This document shows, in pieces, positions 1 through 12,556 of a stretch of DNA of 64,000 nt. Location of the stretch: NCBI RefSeq assembly GCF_024713945.1, contig NC_134678.1:248001-312000 (forward strand), in the 5' to 3' direction. The notes beneath the pieces are model-generated. The model was not told the DNA's origin. It saw nothing but the letters and a program-made list of their open reading frames with translations, and did no database searches. Position 1 is the first letter of the stretch; each line of letters opens with the position of its first letter. Both the position numbers and the translations under genes were made by a program. Source of the DNA: Dermatophagoides farinae (taxonomy: Eukaryota; Arthropoda; Arachnida; Sarcoptiformes; Pyroglyphidae).

Positions 1-2689
1 GCCACCAACAATGCCAATGAAGGCTTTTGTTCCACTTTTTCACATGCACGTTCATATGCCTTAACAGTTTCAATCAATGAAACGGCAAATGGAAAATGTT
101 GATTTGCTTGATGTGCTTTATTCACAATACCCAATGGGACGCGAAATCCAAGACTACGTAGATTACGTACTTCTTTAGCCAATGTAATGATATCCGGCAG
201 GAAATTCACTCTTAAACGAAAACCAGATCTTTGTTGTGTTCTTGTTGATTCAATAGTGAATATTCTTCCACTAACATTTAGCTGTTTTTGTTGTATATTA
301 CGACACCATTCATCGAAAATACTTTGTGTATTCAGTTTCATACGAAAACTTTCAGCATCATTTTTCAATTTCTGGCCTTCAATATGGCTTTCCCAACCTT
401 TACCCAATACATCTTCAACACGTTTCATATAAATAGATAATTTCCGTTCAATTTGCCGTGCCCATATTATCGAACCAGAAACCAGCGGCAGATCATAAAC
501 ACGTGACATTTTACATGCCTTATTCTGTGGATATTGTATTTTGAATTTTTCATGTAAAGTTTCAATATCATCTTTTACACGTTGAATCAGTTGAGTTTGA
601 TATTCACGAATCGCTCCACTAATATGTGGCCGAACAAACAATGCATTGAAACGAGAGAAAATACGAAACATTTCGTTAGCATTTTTAGCCATTCCAAGTT
701 GATCACGAAGTTTTGCAGTAATACGTGCTTCAACACGATCAATACGTTCTTCATAACGTTTCAACGATGCTTCCCATGAATCGGTACCTTCTTTTGTCAT
801 ATCTAATGCATCAACTTCTTTTACTAATTCATAGGCAATATTTACTTCTTCAATTTCATTTATATCTGCAGATGCCATCATTGATGTAGATGATTGCGAT
901 GATAATGTGGAATCAAAACCGGACGTTTTTTCAGATCCAGTTTCCGTATCAGTGCCATCTTTTGTTTTGTTGAGTACAGCCGAAGAGGTGGATGGTCGTA
1001 AAACACGCAATATAACAGCACGTAATTGTTCATGTTGACGACGAAATTTACGCATCTGTTCCATACGTATCTGTAGTTTTTTATGAGCGAAATTTATACG
1101 CCAAATCATTTTCAAATGTTCATCACGTTTCTTTTTGACAATATCACGCAATAACGTCTGGAATTTTTCATATTCATCATCCCATGCAGTGAATACTTCA
1201 AAACATTGTGTTATGATTCGATCAAATTCTTCATATGGGATATGCATCATACGTCTGGTACCAAGTACTTTAAGCATTTGGGACATTAGATCCCTAGATA
1301 TGGCTTCCATCAGTTTCAATGCACGTTTCATTGGATATTTTGTATTACGAATTTTACGTAAATGTTGAAATAAAACTTGCAATGCAATACGAATTTTTTG
1401 TAAATCCGTTGCGGCCAATAAATCGTTGAGCGGAAAATCTTTCATCAATGGATTATAATCCGCTACGGTAGCCAATGCTTCTTTTAATCGTGTATCGGCG
1501 TCAAACGAAACCGTTGCATGAAATCGTTTGCCATTTTTCAATATTTCCAACGTGGTCACCACTTCAATACTTTCACGTTTTTCTTGGATTCGTAATAATG
1601 CACGTTCAAGATTTAGCCAAAAACTAATTTCTTGCATTGCTGTACCACTGCTGGCATCACGATCAAGTTTAGTTACTTTTTGTATTTCACGTATCCAACG
1701 ATTAACACCAGCTTGCAGTTGATTAAGAAACACTGAATCATTAACTTTATCACCAAAATGTTCCATTGTAATTTTCTGGCCATCTTCACGACATTTATTA
1801 ATCACCTGTTGAACATATGGATGTATTTGCAGCGTTATCTCGGGTATATCGATATTTTGCTGTAAATGTAATAGACCCATTTCAAGTTCAGCAATTTTTT
1901 TCTCAACATTTGGTGCCATTTTATCACCATCTCTGTTTGGATAAATTGATTAGAAACAAACAAACAAAAAAAAAACTTTGGATTTTTTTTTCAAACCTTT
2001 CAGCACGACCAGTTTCTTTGACAAAAGATTTAAAATACGGAGCAACAGCAGCCGATACATATGAATGCAGTGTTTCATATGGCAATGAATCCGTTAGATT
2101 CATAAAACGTAACTGGGTTAATAATGGCTTATCTGCTTCCAATATTGAACCATTTTTTATGAGAACCAATGAAGTAATTTTTGGATTATGATATTTAACT
2201 TCCAATTCAATCGTATATAATATATCATCACCATTAGTGGTTCCGATTATGGAGCCATTATTATTACCGGTAGTAGTTTCATCTTCATCATCGTCTATTA
2301 GTAGTAGCAATATGAATGATAAGTTTGTATTTAATTCAAATTTTTTTTCTACCTTTAAGAATCTGCCGTTGAATAAGTATCGAACGTGTTTGTGGTTCTT
2401 GGATAAATTTTTTCAATTGTTCCAATGTCGATTCATTGAGCAATAATTGACGAAGTGAATTTGGTACGCAACCATCTTCTTCCATGAATGCCGGTACCAT
2501 ACGTCTGATGTATGCAACTAATATCGATACATCCAATAATGTGGCTGATGTGGATCCAGTGCCAGCACCACCACCAGTTGTCGATGTTGATGATGAGGAT
2601 GATTGTGGTTGTTGATCATGGAATTGTCCCGAAGGCATACCATCACCACCACCAGAATCCATTGTCATTAATGATAATGAATCCGACAT
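1..2689 (-). CDS. Dhc64C: Cytoplasmic dynein 1 heavy chain, N-terminal tail (partial, continues beyond the window)
   Basis: This is the force-generating heavy chain of the minus-end microtubule motor; only the first ~855 residues of the tail (dimerisation and cargo/intermediate-chain region) lie here. Inferred exons on the minus strand are 2689-2353, 2294-1997 and 1932-1, and phases agree across both introns (58 and 64 bp, GT-AG). The reading matches the cytoplasmic class, not the axonemal one. Landmarks are [30 protein letters not shown], the spliced [10 protein letters not shown] and, close to the window start, RIFTIEST and LGFRVPL. The start is the first ATG (MSDSLSL), placed where the family begins. 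A Ser/Gly/Thr-rich stretch near residues 15-50 is a lineage expansion. The last exon is open from 1932 to base 1, so the AAA+ motor lies outside the window. Confidence 0.95.
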
Positions 2690-4036
2690 TATTGATGATG
2701 GTGAATGTCGGTTGAATGAATTTTTTTTTATTGACGAGTTTGAAAATTCGTTCTACACAACTTTCGAACGAAGGATGAAAAACACAGAGACAAACAAAGT
2801 TTAAATAAAAAAAAATGAATTAATCGAAATGAAAATTAATGAAAAAAAAAATTCACGAGCAATCAAATAAAACACAAAGAAACACACAGACAAAGAATCG
2901 ATTGTAATGAAATTTTGTTCTTTGCACTCGAATCGACAGAAAATAAAATAGGCGGATACTTTATATCTCACCATAACCAAAAAGAAAAAAAAAGATACAG
3001 TAGTACCGGAAAATCCTAGATGGCAGCATATTCGGATTTTTTTTTTCATTTCATTCGAATTCGAACATAATAAAGTGGTGGTGGTTGTTATAATCGAATC
3101 AACTTTCAAAGTTTCAAATTTCATTTATTTTAATGAATTTATTTTCAATTTTCAATTATATTATATTAAAATAATGATGATTAATAATTAATAATAATCG
3201 GGAAGATAATGATTACATGGTGTTAACAGCGAAAAAAGAGAAAAAAAAGAATTTTTTTTAGTAAATAAAAATGGTAGGTGTTTTTGATACGGCTAATCTT
3301 TTGTTTTGTTTTTTTTTGTTTGTGAATTTGTTTTTTTTTGCAATAAAGAACATCATCATCATCATTGAATAATATACAAACGAACGAAAGAAAAAAAATT
3401 GGAAATTGAAAATAAAATAAATTCATGATGTTTAATGTAATACAATTTTTTTTTCTCCTTTTGTTTTGTTTTTTTTTAGAAAAAAAAAATGAATGAAAAT
3501 CATTTTATTTCGTCGTTGGGTATGTATTGGAAAAAAATTTAATGAAAATTGGGTTCGGTGTGTGATTGTTATGATGAGTGAGTGGCTGTGTGAGTGATTA
3601 AAAAATGAACTGAAAAAACAATCATCATTTCTGAACTATTTTCAATCAATCAATCAATCAATGTGCGTTTTCATCATCATCATCATCATTTTTTAGTGGA
3701 TTGTGAAAAAGGAAGAAATTCATGTGTGTGTGTGATTCAACATGAGTTTTTTTGAACAAAAAAAAAACAAAAAATCTGAATAAGAGATCATTCGGGTTTC
3801 TGTATGTGTTTGTGTGGGTGTGTGTGTATCATTCTTTTTTTTTCCAGTTTTCATCATCAATATGTTTTCTCGATATAAAAGCAACATTCTACAAATTCTC
3901 TTTATCATTATTATTGCATAATAATCGTGAAAATTATTGATAATTTGATTTCAACATTTGAAATTCCAATCTCCTTTACTCTCGGTATTTATGATTTGAT
4001 TGTCTACCTGTGTTTCGAATGAAATGATTCAATTTT
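2690..4036. other. Intergenic: dynein 5' flank and IRF2BP 3' flank
   Basis: No gene is visible. The stretch is AT-rich with A/T runs, a CATCAT tract near 3353-3366, a (CAAT)n tract near 3643-3661, a second CAT tract near 3672-3690 and TG-rich sequence at 3723-3830. Short open frames here are poly-Phe/Ile/Lys products of the base composition. The dynein promoter should lie just right of 2689, but I see no clear core element. Confidence 0.6.
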
Positions 4037-6358
4037 TTATTCTTGTGATCTTTCTTTTTTCACTTTAAATGGTACAGTTGTTGTTGGTGTTGTTGTTGTC
4101 AATGGCTGACCATTTGCTGCTGCTGCTGCTGTCGCTAAACCATTTGTTGCAATTGAATGATGATCAACGGTTAATGCATTTGTCGTTGATATAGATGTTG
4201 CAACCGTTAATCCAGGTGGTGGTGGTAATGAATTTGTATTATTATTGGCCGTTGTTGTTGTTGATGATGTCGATGATGATGAGGATGATGAAGTGGTAGT
4301 CGATGATTGATTACCACCAGTACTACTTGCCACATTATTATTATTATTATTGCTATTAATCGATTGTGATGAATTGTGTGTATTATCTTCACCCAATATT
4401 GTTGATATTTCGCCTTGCATAAATGCCCATGGTACTGAACTACCCATTAATGGACATTTTTCTCCACTTGGACAATAGACTTCACCATTACCACCACCAA
4501 CACCACCAATATTACCAGAAACAATAGCATTAGCTTGTTGTTGTTGTTTAATCGATGCACGTGAACATGGAAAACAAAATTTGTGCGTTGACACTGATGG
4601 ACATTGTACAAAATGTGTATCTTCCAATCGTTCTTGACACAATGTACATTTTAATGGTGGGGATTGTACCGATGTCGCTTGCGTTGATGATGATGATGCA
4701 TTAGATGGTGCTGCTGGTGGTGTTGCTGTCGCTGATGATGGTGGTGAATGATGATTACTCAATTGTTGTTGTTGTTGTTGATGGTGATGATGTTGTTGTT
4801 GTTGTTGATGATGAGAATTGACCATTGAATTGGCCGTAGATGATGGCACTGTTAATTGATTTTGACTATTTACCGATTGATCAACTAATGATTGATTTGA
4901 AGTTCGAGATTTTTTAATGGGCAATAGACTAGTGGAAGATGATGATGATGATGATGTGTTGATTGAATTTTGATTTCCAATCAATGGTGGTGATGTGGCT
5001 GAAGCAGCAGCGGCGGCGGCAGCCGCTACAGCAGCTGAATAGAATGGCTTCGTCATGCCAATACCTGATGCGGAAAGATTTTTCGCTGAAACCGTTGAAT
5101 CGAATGACATTACACGACTCATTGATGGATGTGATGAATGATGTAGTTGGTCAGCACGAGATAATTTCCTTAATGTTGGATCATTTGCTAATGCAATGCC
5201 TGGTGCTGCCATAACAGCGGGCAATGATTCACCACGTGTTAATGGTGGACGATTTCCAGCTGATAATACAGCGGCAGCAGCAACGGCAGCATTCATTTCA
5301 TCCAAAACTAAATGTGTACGATGTGTATTTGATACAACTACATCAACATCATTTATATCATCAGCTATATGTATCGTACGTTTTCCCGACGTCGTTGTCG
5401 ATGATGATTGTGACGGTCCGGAAGAATTTCTTGATGATAAACTTACACCACCAGCACCACCAACAAGTGTTGTAGATGCCAATGTTAAGGATGGATTTGT
5501 TACGTAAGTACGTGGTGAACTTCCACGACCTGAATTTTCATATGATGACAATCCTGATGATCCAACTGATTGTGATCGATGTTCAATTGCTGCTGCTGTT
5601 GTACCATAACCCGTTAATGAACCATTTAATTTAAATGTTTGTTGGGATTGTTGTTGCGATGCAGCAGCAGCAGCAGCAGCCGCTGATGATCGAAGTAGAT
5701 TAGCAGATACTACTTGCTGCTGTTGATGATGATCATTAGTAGTTAAATTAGTAGGTGTAACAACGCCATGGGTGTTGCCGGTTTGTGGAATTACAAATGG
5801 AACAGAAGCGGCTGCAGCAGCAGCAGCTGCTGCTGCAATAGCATGTTGATGATGATGATTGATTGCTGCTGTTTGATGATGTTGTTGTTGTTGTTGTTGT
5901 TGTTGATGATGATGATGTTGTTGTGCAATTAAATGTCCAGTTGCACGTTTCATTTGTCGAGCATTATCAATGATTAATTCAATACGATCAGCACCTTCAT
6001 AATTAACACAACCACGGCATACAATTTCTGAGAAATCATGCAATAATGCCCACGGCATACGTGGTGAATCACATAGATAACAATTCTGTCTTTGGGTTGT
6101 TGTAGCCATTCCTACTATAGTATTATTATGATGATGTTGCAAAAGTGTTCCAGTAGCCGATACCGTTGCTGTTGATGGATGTTGTCCAGTTAAATTAATA
6201 ATTGATGATGATGATGATGATGATTGTGTTGCTGAATGACCACCACCATGAATGGATGATGATGGTGTTAAAGCAATGGAAGATGCAACAATTGTATTAT
6301 TATTATTTGTACCGGTCAACGATATACGATGACCGTTTGACGACGATGACATCTTCAT
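4037..6358 (-). CDS. IRF2BP: IRF2-binding protein family transcriptional co-regulator
   Basis: This is a 773-residue protein in one uninterrupted exon. IRF2BP-family proteins (Drosophila pits, vertebrate IRF2BP1/2/L) are nuclear co-repressors with an N-terminal C4 zinc finger and a C-terminal RING-type finger. Both are visible. The first has Cys93, Cys96, Cys114 and Cys117 within [11 protein letters not shown] and [11 protein letters not shown], followed by the family's [14 protein letters not shown] helix. The second starts at Cys571/Cys574 ([18 protein letters not shown]) and runs through the CPSGEKCP motif near residues 629-636 to about 660. Between and around them are long His, Gln, Ala, Ser and Asn runs, so the protein is longer than vertebrate IRF2BP1/2. 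The start is the first in-frame ATG, and the stop follows KKERSQE. Family assignment is firm, but which vertebrate paralogue is closest cannot be judged. Confidence 0.92.
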   Translation of the reverse strand: MKMSSSSNGHRISLTGTNNNNTIVASSIALTPSSSIHGGGHSATQSSSSSSSIINLTGQHPSTATVSATGTLLQHHHNNTIVGMATTTQRQNCYLCDSPRMPWALLHDFSEIVCRGCVNYEGADRIELIIDNARQMKRATGHLIAQQHHHHQQQQQQQQHHQTAAINHHHQHAIAAAAAAAAAASVPFVIPQTGNTHGVVTPTNLTTNDHHQQQQVVSANLLRSSAAAAAAAASQQQSQQTFKLNGSLTGYGTTAAAIEHRSQSVGSSGLSSYENSGRGSSPRTYVTNPSLTLASTTLVGGAGGVSLSSRNSSGPSQSSSTTTSGKRTIHIADDINDVDVVVSNTHRTHLVLDEMNAAVAAAAVLSAGNRPPLTRGESLPAVMAAPGIALANDPTLRKLSRADQLHHSSHPSMSRVMSFDSTVSAKNLSASGIGMTKPFYSAAVAAAAAAAASATSPPLIGNQNSINTSSSSSSSTSLLPIKKSRTSNQSLVDQSVNSQNQLTVPSSTANSMVNSHHQQQQQHHHHQQQQQQLSNHHSPPSSATATPPAAPSNASSSSTQATSVQSPPLKCTLCQERLEDTHFVQCPSVSTHKFCFPCSRASIKQQQQANAIVSGNIGGVGGGNGEVYCPSGEKCPLMGSSVPWAFMQGEISTILGEDNTHNSSQSINSNNNNNNVASSTGGNQSSTTTSSSSSSSTSSTTTTANNNTNSLPPPPGLTVATSISTTNALTVDHHSIATNGLATAAAAANGQPLTTTTPTTTVPFKVKKERSQE

Positions 6359-8336
6359 TTAACTATTCACAAAAATGTATAAAGATTTCTTTTTTCTTGT
6401 TGGTGTTGTTTTGTTGATGTTGTTCATTCAATAATAATAATAATAAAATGTATTCAATTCAATTCAATATAACAAAAATTCGATGATGATGATGATGATG
6501 ATAGACAACAAATATCAAGCCAATTCAAGTTTTTCCACTGTTGTGTTAATATTACCTATAAAAGAGAGAAATGAAAATCAGTATATTATATATACATTTA
6601 TTGCATCAATTAATTCAAGAAAAAAAAGCAATAAAAAAAACATTCAAACAAACAAACAAACAACGAATGTTGACCTTAACAGCAGCAGGCCTTTCTCTTA
6701 TTTTTTTTCCAAAAACAACTCATCAAACAACAATCCTGTTCCAAGAAAAAAAAACTGATAAATTTCTGAGTGTCCACATCTTTTTGTTGTTGTGGTTGTT
6801 GTTGCTGTTGTCACAAAAAAAAGAATTAACCATCATGTTCCATAATTGAAGCCATCTTTTTTTTGCAGATTTTTAATTGGAAACATTTTAAACTTTAAAC
6901 TTTAAAAATTAATTATTTACACACACGCATACACCAAGATTACGCGCGCTCTTCATCAGTAAAGAAAAAAGAATTTATTTCAATACAAAAATCTGTGTGT
7001 TTTTATAATTTTGAAAAATGAATAAATACCAAACAAAAACAAAACACACATAGAGGGTGACTTTCACATATTCATATACAGAGTAACATGACATGTACGT
7101 AGAGATATAGATAAAATTTTCTTCATAATCATCACCATAAACAATTTGTGATTTTCAAACATATTGCAAACACATCATCATCATCATCATCAGTGAATGA
7201 TTATCATCACGCCATGTTTCATTGATTTGTGTTTTTGTGCAAGAGAGAAAAATGATTTTAAACACACACACACACACACAATATATGTATGTGATCCAAC
7301 GACAACGACAATCATGATGATGATGATGACAACACTATCGGTTTCCCTCCATCATCATCATCATCATATCCGTATAATAAAATGTATGCGTTTTTTTATT
7401 TGTTGGTTGATTGGTTTGGTTTGGTTTGATTTGATTTGATTTGTAATCGTCCACACATAGAAACCAATGACTCACAACAGCAAAAAAAAAAAAAAAATAA
7501 TTATTATTGAAAGACGTTATACACAAATTGAGATAAAGAATTTAAAAAACATTAATGATCCACAAAAAAAATAATTCTGAATTTTAATCAAACGTTCATC
7601 ATCATCATCATCATCATTGAATGAATTGATGTACATTGAACAGATGATGATCATTTTACTATCGATAATCTATTGATGATTTTTTTTTCTTAGCTCTAAT
7701 TATAGTGATAAGATAATGAAATGGACTATGGATACAAATGATGATGATGATAAATGATTGGCAAGGGCAACATTGTTTATCAAAAAAAAAAAAATATCGC
7801 GCGTGTTATCAAATATTAAAAACATTCGAACCCAAAAACCACACACACACAAACACAGACACAGTATCCATACATACAAATGATATACTCACTAAAATTA
7901 ATAAGATGATGACGACGACGCCCAATTTGAAATTGAACCAAAAGTTTATAAAAATTAAAGACAAGATTCAATAACAAGTAAAACGAAAACGAAACAGAAA
8001 AAAACTTTCAGAAAAAATCACATGGCTACTATTTTTTTTTATCATTGTTGCTGTTGTTGTCGTTGGTTGATTGGTTATGCAATTGACCAAAAAAAAAAAA
8101 AAAAAAACATAGCGATTTATGACACACATACTACAAACACAAATTGACAAATACATCAATGTTCAATGTCGATGTTTATGAAATAATCAAAATTGAGATT
8201 CAAACCATAATTCTGGATTCTGGTGTAAAGCCAACTAACACACACACACACACAATAACACGATATTTGGTTGGTGATATACGGTCAAGCCGTTTTTCTT
8301 TTCATTTTTTTTTCACATTCTTGTTTCACCAAACAA

Positions 8337-8359
8337 CACACACACACACACACACACAC
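8337..8359. repeat. (CA)n microsatellite
   Basis: About eleven CA units run without interruption. It is one of many CA tracts in the intergenic DNA of this window. Confidence 0.9.
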
Positions 8360-8478
8360 TATCTATCCTATCCATTTACATTCTATAAACCCCAATATTG
8401 AGAAAAAAAAACCAACATACACCACACCACACATATCGTGAACTTAACGCACGCACCAAAAATAAATTCTGAATGGAA

Positions 8479-8501
8479 TGACTGACTGACTGACTGACTG
8501 C
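8479..8501. repeat. (TGAC)n tetranucleotide microsatellite
   Basis: Five perfect TGAC units plus a partial one. This unit is rarer here than the ATG, CAA and CA tracts. Confidence 0.85.
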
Positions 8502-9680
8502 TGAATAGCTTACTCTGTGTGGTAGTGTTTGTTACATGCTTGCTTGAACGACCAATAGTATGAGGAGGAGAAATGGAATGAGAAAGGAGGAGGATATTTC
8601 CAAATGTAGTTGTAATTGTAAATATTCACCTTTCTATCCTTCCCTATACTCATTATCATCATCATCAACATTCTCACGCTTCCACCACCACCACCACAAC
8701 CACACTTTCATCATCTCACCCTCTCCTTTTGTAGCGTGTTTTGTTACTTTTTCTTTTTTTTTTGCAACACAAAAAAGATTCGATTGCATATTTTTTTTCC
8801 ACAATAATCTGGATACCTAAACTCGTGTTTTTTTTTGCTGTTGTTGTTTTTGTTGATTTGATATCATATTTTTCTTTATTAAAAAAAAAACAATGAATGC
8901 ATGGATTGGTAATGACGGTGGTGGTGGTGGTGGTGTTTAAAACAACGCACATGCGTCATAATTGTCAATCAAAGAAGGTTAGGTTTGGTGTTGATGGGTA
9001 TAGCACACAAGTTTTTTGGACTTTTTTTTCTTAAAGTTCAATATTGATTGATTACCGGATATTTAGAAAGATAAACCCAACCAATATCAAATGGTTTTTT
9101 TTTCTAGGCATTCGTAGGGGTAATATGTTTTCTTCTTTGGTGGAAAGGCGCCAAAAAAATAAAATAAAAAACGTTAGTGGAACTCTGATCCAAAATAATC
9201 AATGCAAAAAAAACCTGAACAAAGAGGGGTTGTCCGGTAAAAAAAAAGTGTTTCTTTCGCTGATTCTCATTGACATTGTAAATAAATTATATATATGGTG
9301 TGATAATGATGAAGGTGGAGGTGTATATGTGTGTGTGTATTTGTATTCGGAGGAGGGAGGGAAAGAAAGAAACTACTGCTACTTTCTTTCTGATACTTTT
9401 TCAGTACCTAAAGTATGTGTGTTGTATGTTTTTATGTGAGTGCAAATAATCACTTCTATACTACTACTACTACTATGACGTCACAGAGAAAAAAAATGCA
9501 ATGGGCAATGTAACAACAAAAAAGTCTCCGGTATTTTGGATGAAAAAGCAAAAAAAAAAAAAGAAAAAAATCCTGTCCGGCAAAATGAAAAGTTTTTAAC
9601 ACAGTCAAAAAAAAAAATTAGACTTGCGCGATGATCATGCGTCGTGAAACACACACACAACACGTAAACATTTGAATTCA

Positions 9681-9714
9681 ATGATGATGATGATGATGAT
9701 GATCATCATCATCA
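9681..9714. repeat. (ATG)n running into (ATC)n, self-complementary
   Basis: Seven or more ATG units pass directly into CATCATCATCAT. The junction is a perfect palindrome of at least 20 bp centred on GATC and could form a hairpin. Confidence 0.85.
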
Positions 9715-12556
9715 GTGATCACAATGATGACTCCACCCAATATCACAATATATAAAGCCATAATCATCATCATCGAATACGTCAGCTGGTGTCACTTTGA
9801 GCAAGATGTTTTTTTTGTGGCAAAAAAAAAACTCAACATGATATATATAAAGAGTGTACACACGTTTCCAGTAGCATCATCATCAATGTTTGGTCCAGCA
9901 AGCAGTATTTTTACTACGTCAGATTTTCTCTCTTTTTTATATGTGGAAATATCATCAATCAAGAGAAAGTTTGCCATCTCACAACAATCTATATAAAAAT
10001 TGTTTTTTGAAAAGATTCCACAACACAACACACCGTTTTCACAGGCTACATTGTTTGTAACGAGATGTGACGTGACGTCACACAGATATATGTCTTTCAG
10101 TTAAATAAATCATTATCATCATCATCATCATCATTTATATAAAAAAGATTACATACACACACCAATTTTATGATCGGAAACGCCTGCGTGTAATGGTGAT
10201 GATGATGATGATGATGGCAGCACTACTAAAATACAAATAAAATCAATATATACATGCCGCATGTATTATCGCCCGTTGGCCGTATTTTCTCGAAATTTTC
10301 ATGATGATCCCGGGTTTGTTTGTTTGATAGTAATGGTGACGGCGTAGGCAGTATGCATTTGAGTTATAATTCTGGGTTATCGAAAAGAAAAACTTTTTGT
10401 TTTAATGATGAAAAACATGGGAATTTTAATTTTGTCCAGGCCTTTTATATATAAAATTTAAATGTTTTTTGTGTTGTGATTAATTTTAATTAAAAAAAAC
10501 ACTTTGAATCATTAACATTCGTCATTTATGAACAGGATCATTTCGAATGAAAATGGATTTTTTTTTAATTTAAATCATGGTATATCCAGGATTTTTGGCA
10601 GTCATTTTTTTCATCACTTCTTTTTTCTTTTAATCAAACATCTGGACCAATCGATCGATTGATCGTTTATAATTTGATTTGATTGTTCAATAAACGCGTG
10701 TATGAAATATTGCAATTTTTTTTGCATCGGTTCGATAAGATTATTTCGATGATGATGTGATTGATAATCGAAAGAGCAATGAAAAAAAAATTATTTATAA
10801 CCATCACGTACAAAAAAATGTATGTAACTTTTTTTCAATGCAAAAAAAACATGCAAAAATCTCCGGAAATTCTGAATATTAACAAATGAATTTTGTTGTA
10901 AAAGAAACTTACCGGGCAATGAGTCAAGATGGTTTCGGATAGGAAATTTTCTCTGAACAAAAATAAGATTCGAAATTTTCAATCAAAAATCAAATGAATT
11001 CGATCATCACAACAAAGTTTTGGTTGAAAAGAATGAATAAATTTCTTTTCACATAAACAGTGAAGGTAAAAAAACAATTGAAATACAAAAAAAAAAACAA
11101 AACAAAATTAGAAATACAAACACACACAAATCGAAAAATGGAAAAAATTTCATTGATCATTTGATGGCCAATTTATATACACACACACATTCATTTAAGT
11201 GTGTTGGTCTCATTTTTATTTTTAAAGCCGACGACAATCATCATCAAGTTTAACCAATTATCAATTGTAATCGCTAATTTTTTTTACTGATAATAAACAA
11301 AAAACTATACGACGACAACGACGACGACAACGATAACAACAACAACAACAACAAAAGCAATTTAAGATAATTTGACTTTTTCTGTCGTTATTGTTGAGTT
11401 TTTTTTTCACTGGTGTTCACTATGGATTTTTGGATTTATTTTACAGAGAAAAATGTTGATAACCACACACACACCAAATACCAATAGATATCATTATTAT
11501 CATATCATTGAAAGATTTTTTTTCTTTTTCTTCTTTCTAACAACAAATTGGATAAATGATGGTGAAAAGATTTGGTGTGCGTATAAGTGATAAGTGATAA
11601 CAATTTTACCAGCAAAAAAAAAAAAAAAAACATGAACATCATTTGATTGATTAATGGTGCAAAAAAAGCATCCTGGTGTTGATTATGATGACGATGATAC
11701 GCATGGGTTTTACCTTTACATTTGAGCCCAACTAAAAAAAAACTCAAATTCTGTAATTAAATCTTGTGTTTGATTCAATGAAAATCAAATCAAATTACGA
11801 ATTAATAAAGAAACAAAAAACGACCACAACATCGTTTTTTATCATCGATCAAAAAAAAAAAAAATTTTTATCAATAAATAACCGAAAAAAATATGATGAT
11901 AAAACGAAAACGAAAAAAAAATATTCGAATCTATTGTTCCACCCATTACTATTAAAAAGAAAAAAAATTCGAATCGAATGAACGCCCCCATCCACCCATT
12001 AAATCAATCAATCAATCATTATTTCACACTTGATTTCATATTCCATTCATCATCAAATGATTTGCTTCAACAATTTTTTTTTCATGATTGATTTTTACGT
12101 GTGTATGTATGTGTTTGTTGTTCAACCGAATGATTATTATGTGAATAAATAAATATAAAGAATTTTATGTCTTTTTCGAAAATGATGAAGAAATGAAAAA
12201 ATAATGGTCATTTAAATTTAAAAACTGACCAATTTTTTTCGGCTGTTGTTACGATTCATTGAACCGTGATAAAGAATCATCATCATTTTTTTTTATAATT
12301 TCAATGTTGTGTGTGTGTGTGTGTTTGTTTTTGTATTAAAAAAAGATATTCAATCGATCATGATAATAAATCACATATGGCAAATACATACATTACATAC
12401 AATGATTTTTGAATTTAAAGAACCAAAAGAAGAAAGAAAGAATGAAAAAAGGAAAAGAAAAGAAAAATTCAAAATGTGTACACAACATGGGGCGACAAAA
12501 AAAAGAGGTTGGAAAAAGAAAACTAAAATTTACAGAAAAAGGAAAAAAATTCATCA

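Larger units (their letters stand above)
6359..12556. other. 6.2 kb intergenic, repeat-rich
   Basis: It lies between the IRF2BP start and the Pellino stop. I see no gene. It holds many (CAT/ATG)n tracts (for example near 7172, 7317, 7598, 9681-9714 and 10198), (CA)n tracts near 7263-7280, 8244-8253 and 8337-8359, a (TGAC)n tract at 8479-8501, long A/T runs, and two TGACGTCA palindromes (9476-9483, 10073-10080). Open frames up to about 130 codons exist, for example at 9044-9439, but their products are Lys/Phe/Asn-rich and look like no known protein. Part of this may be IRF2BP 5' UTR or promoter. Confidence 0.6.

Noticed and set aside
7172-7373. Regularly spaced short repeats that could suggest a CRISPR-like array
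   Set aside because: They are uninterrupted trinucleotide microsatellites (CAT/ATG), without constant repeat-spacer structure, in a eukaryotic genome.
9044-9439. 131-codon plus-strand open frame
   Set aside because: The Lys/Asn/Tyr-rich product has no recognisable domain, lies in repeat-rich intergenic DNA and has no partner exons.
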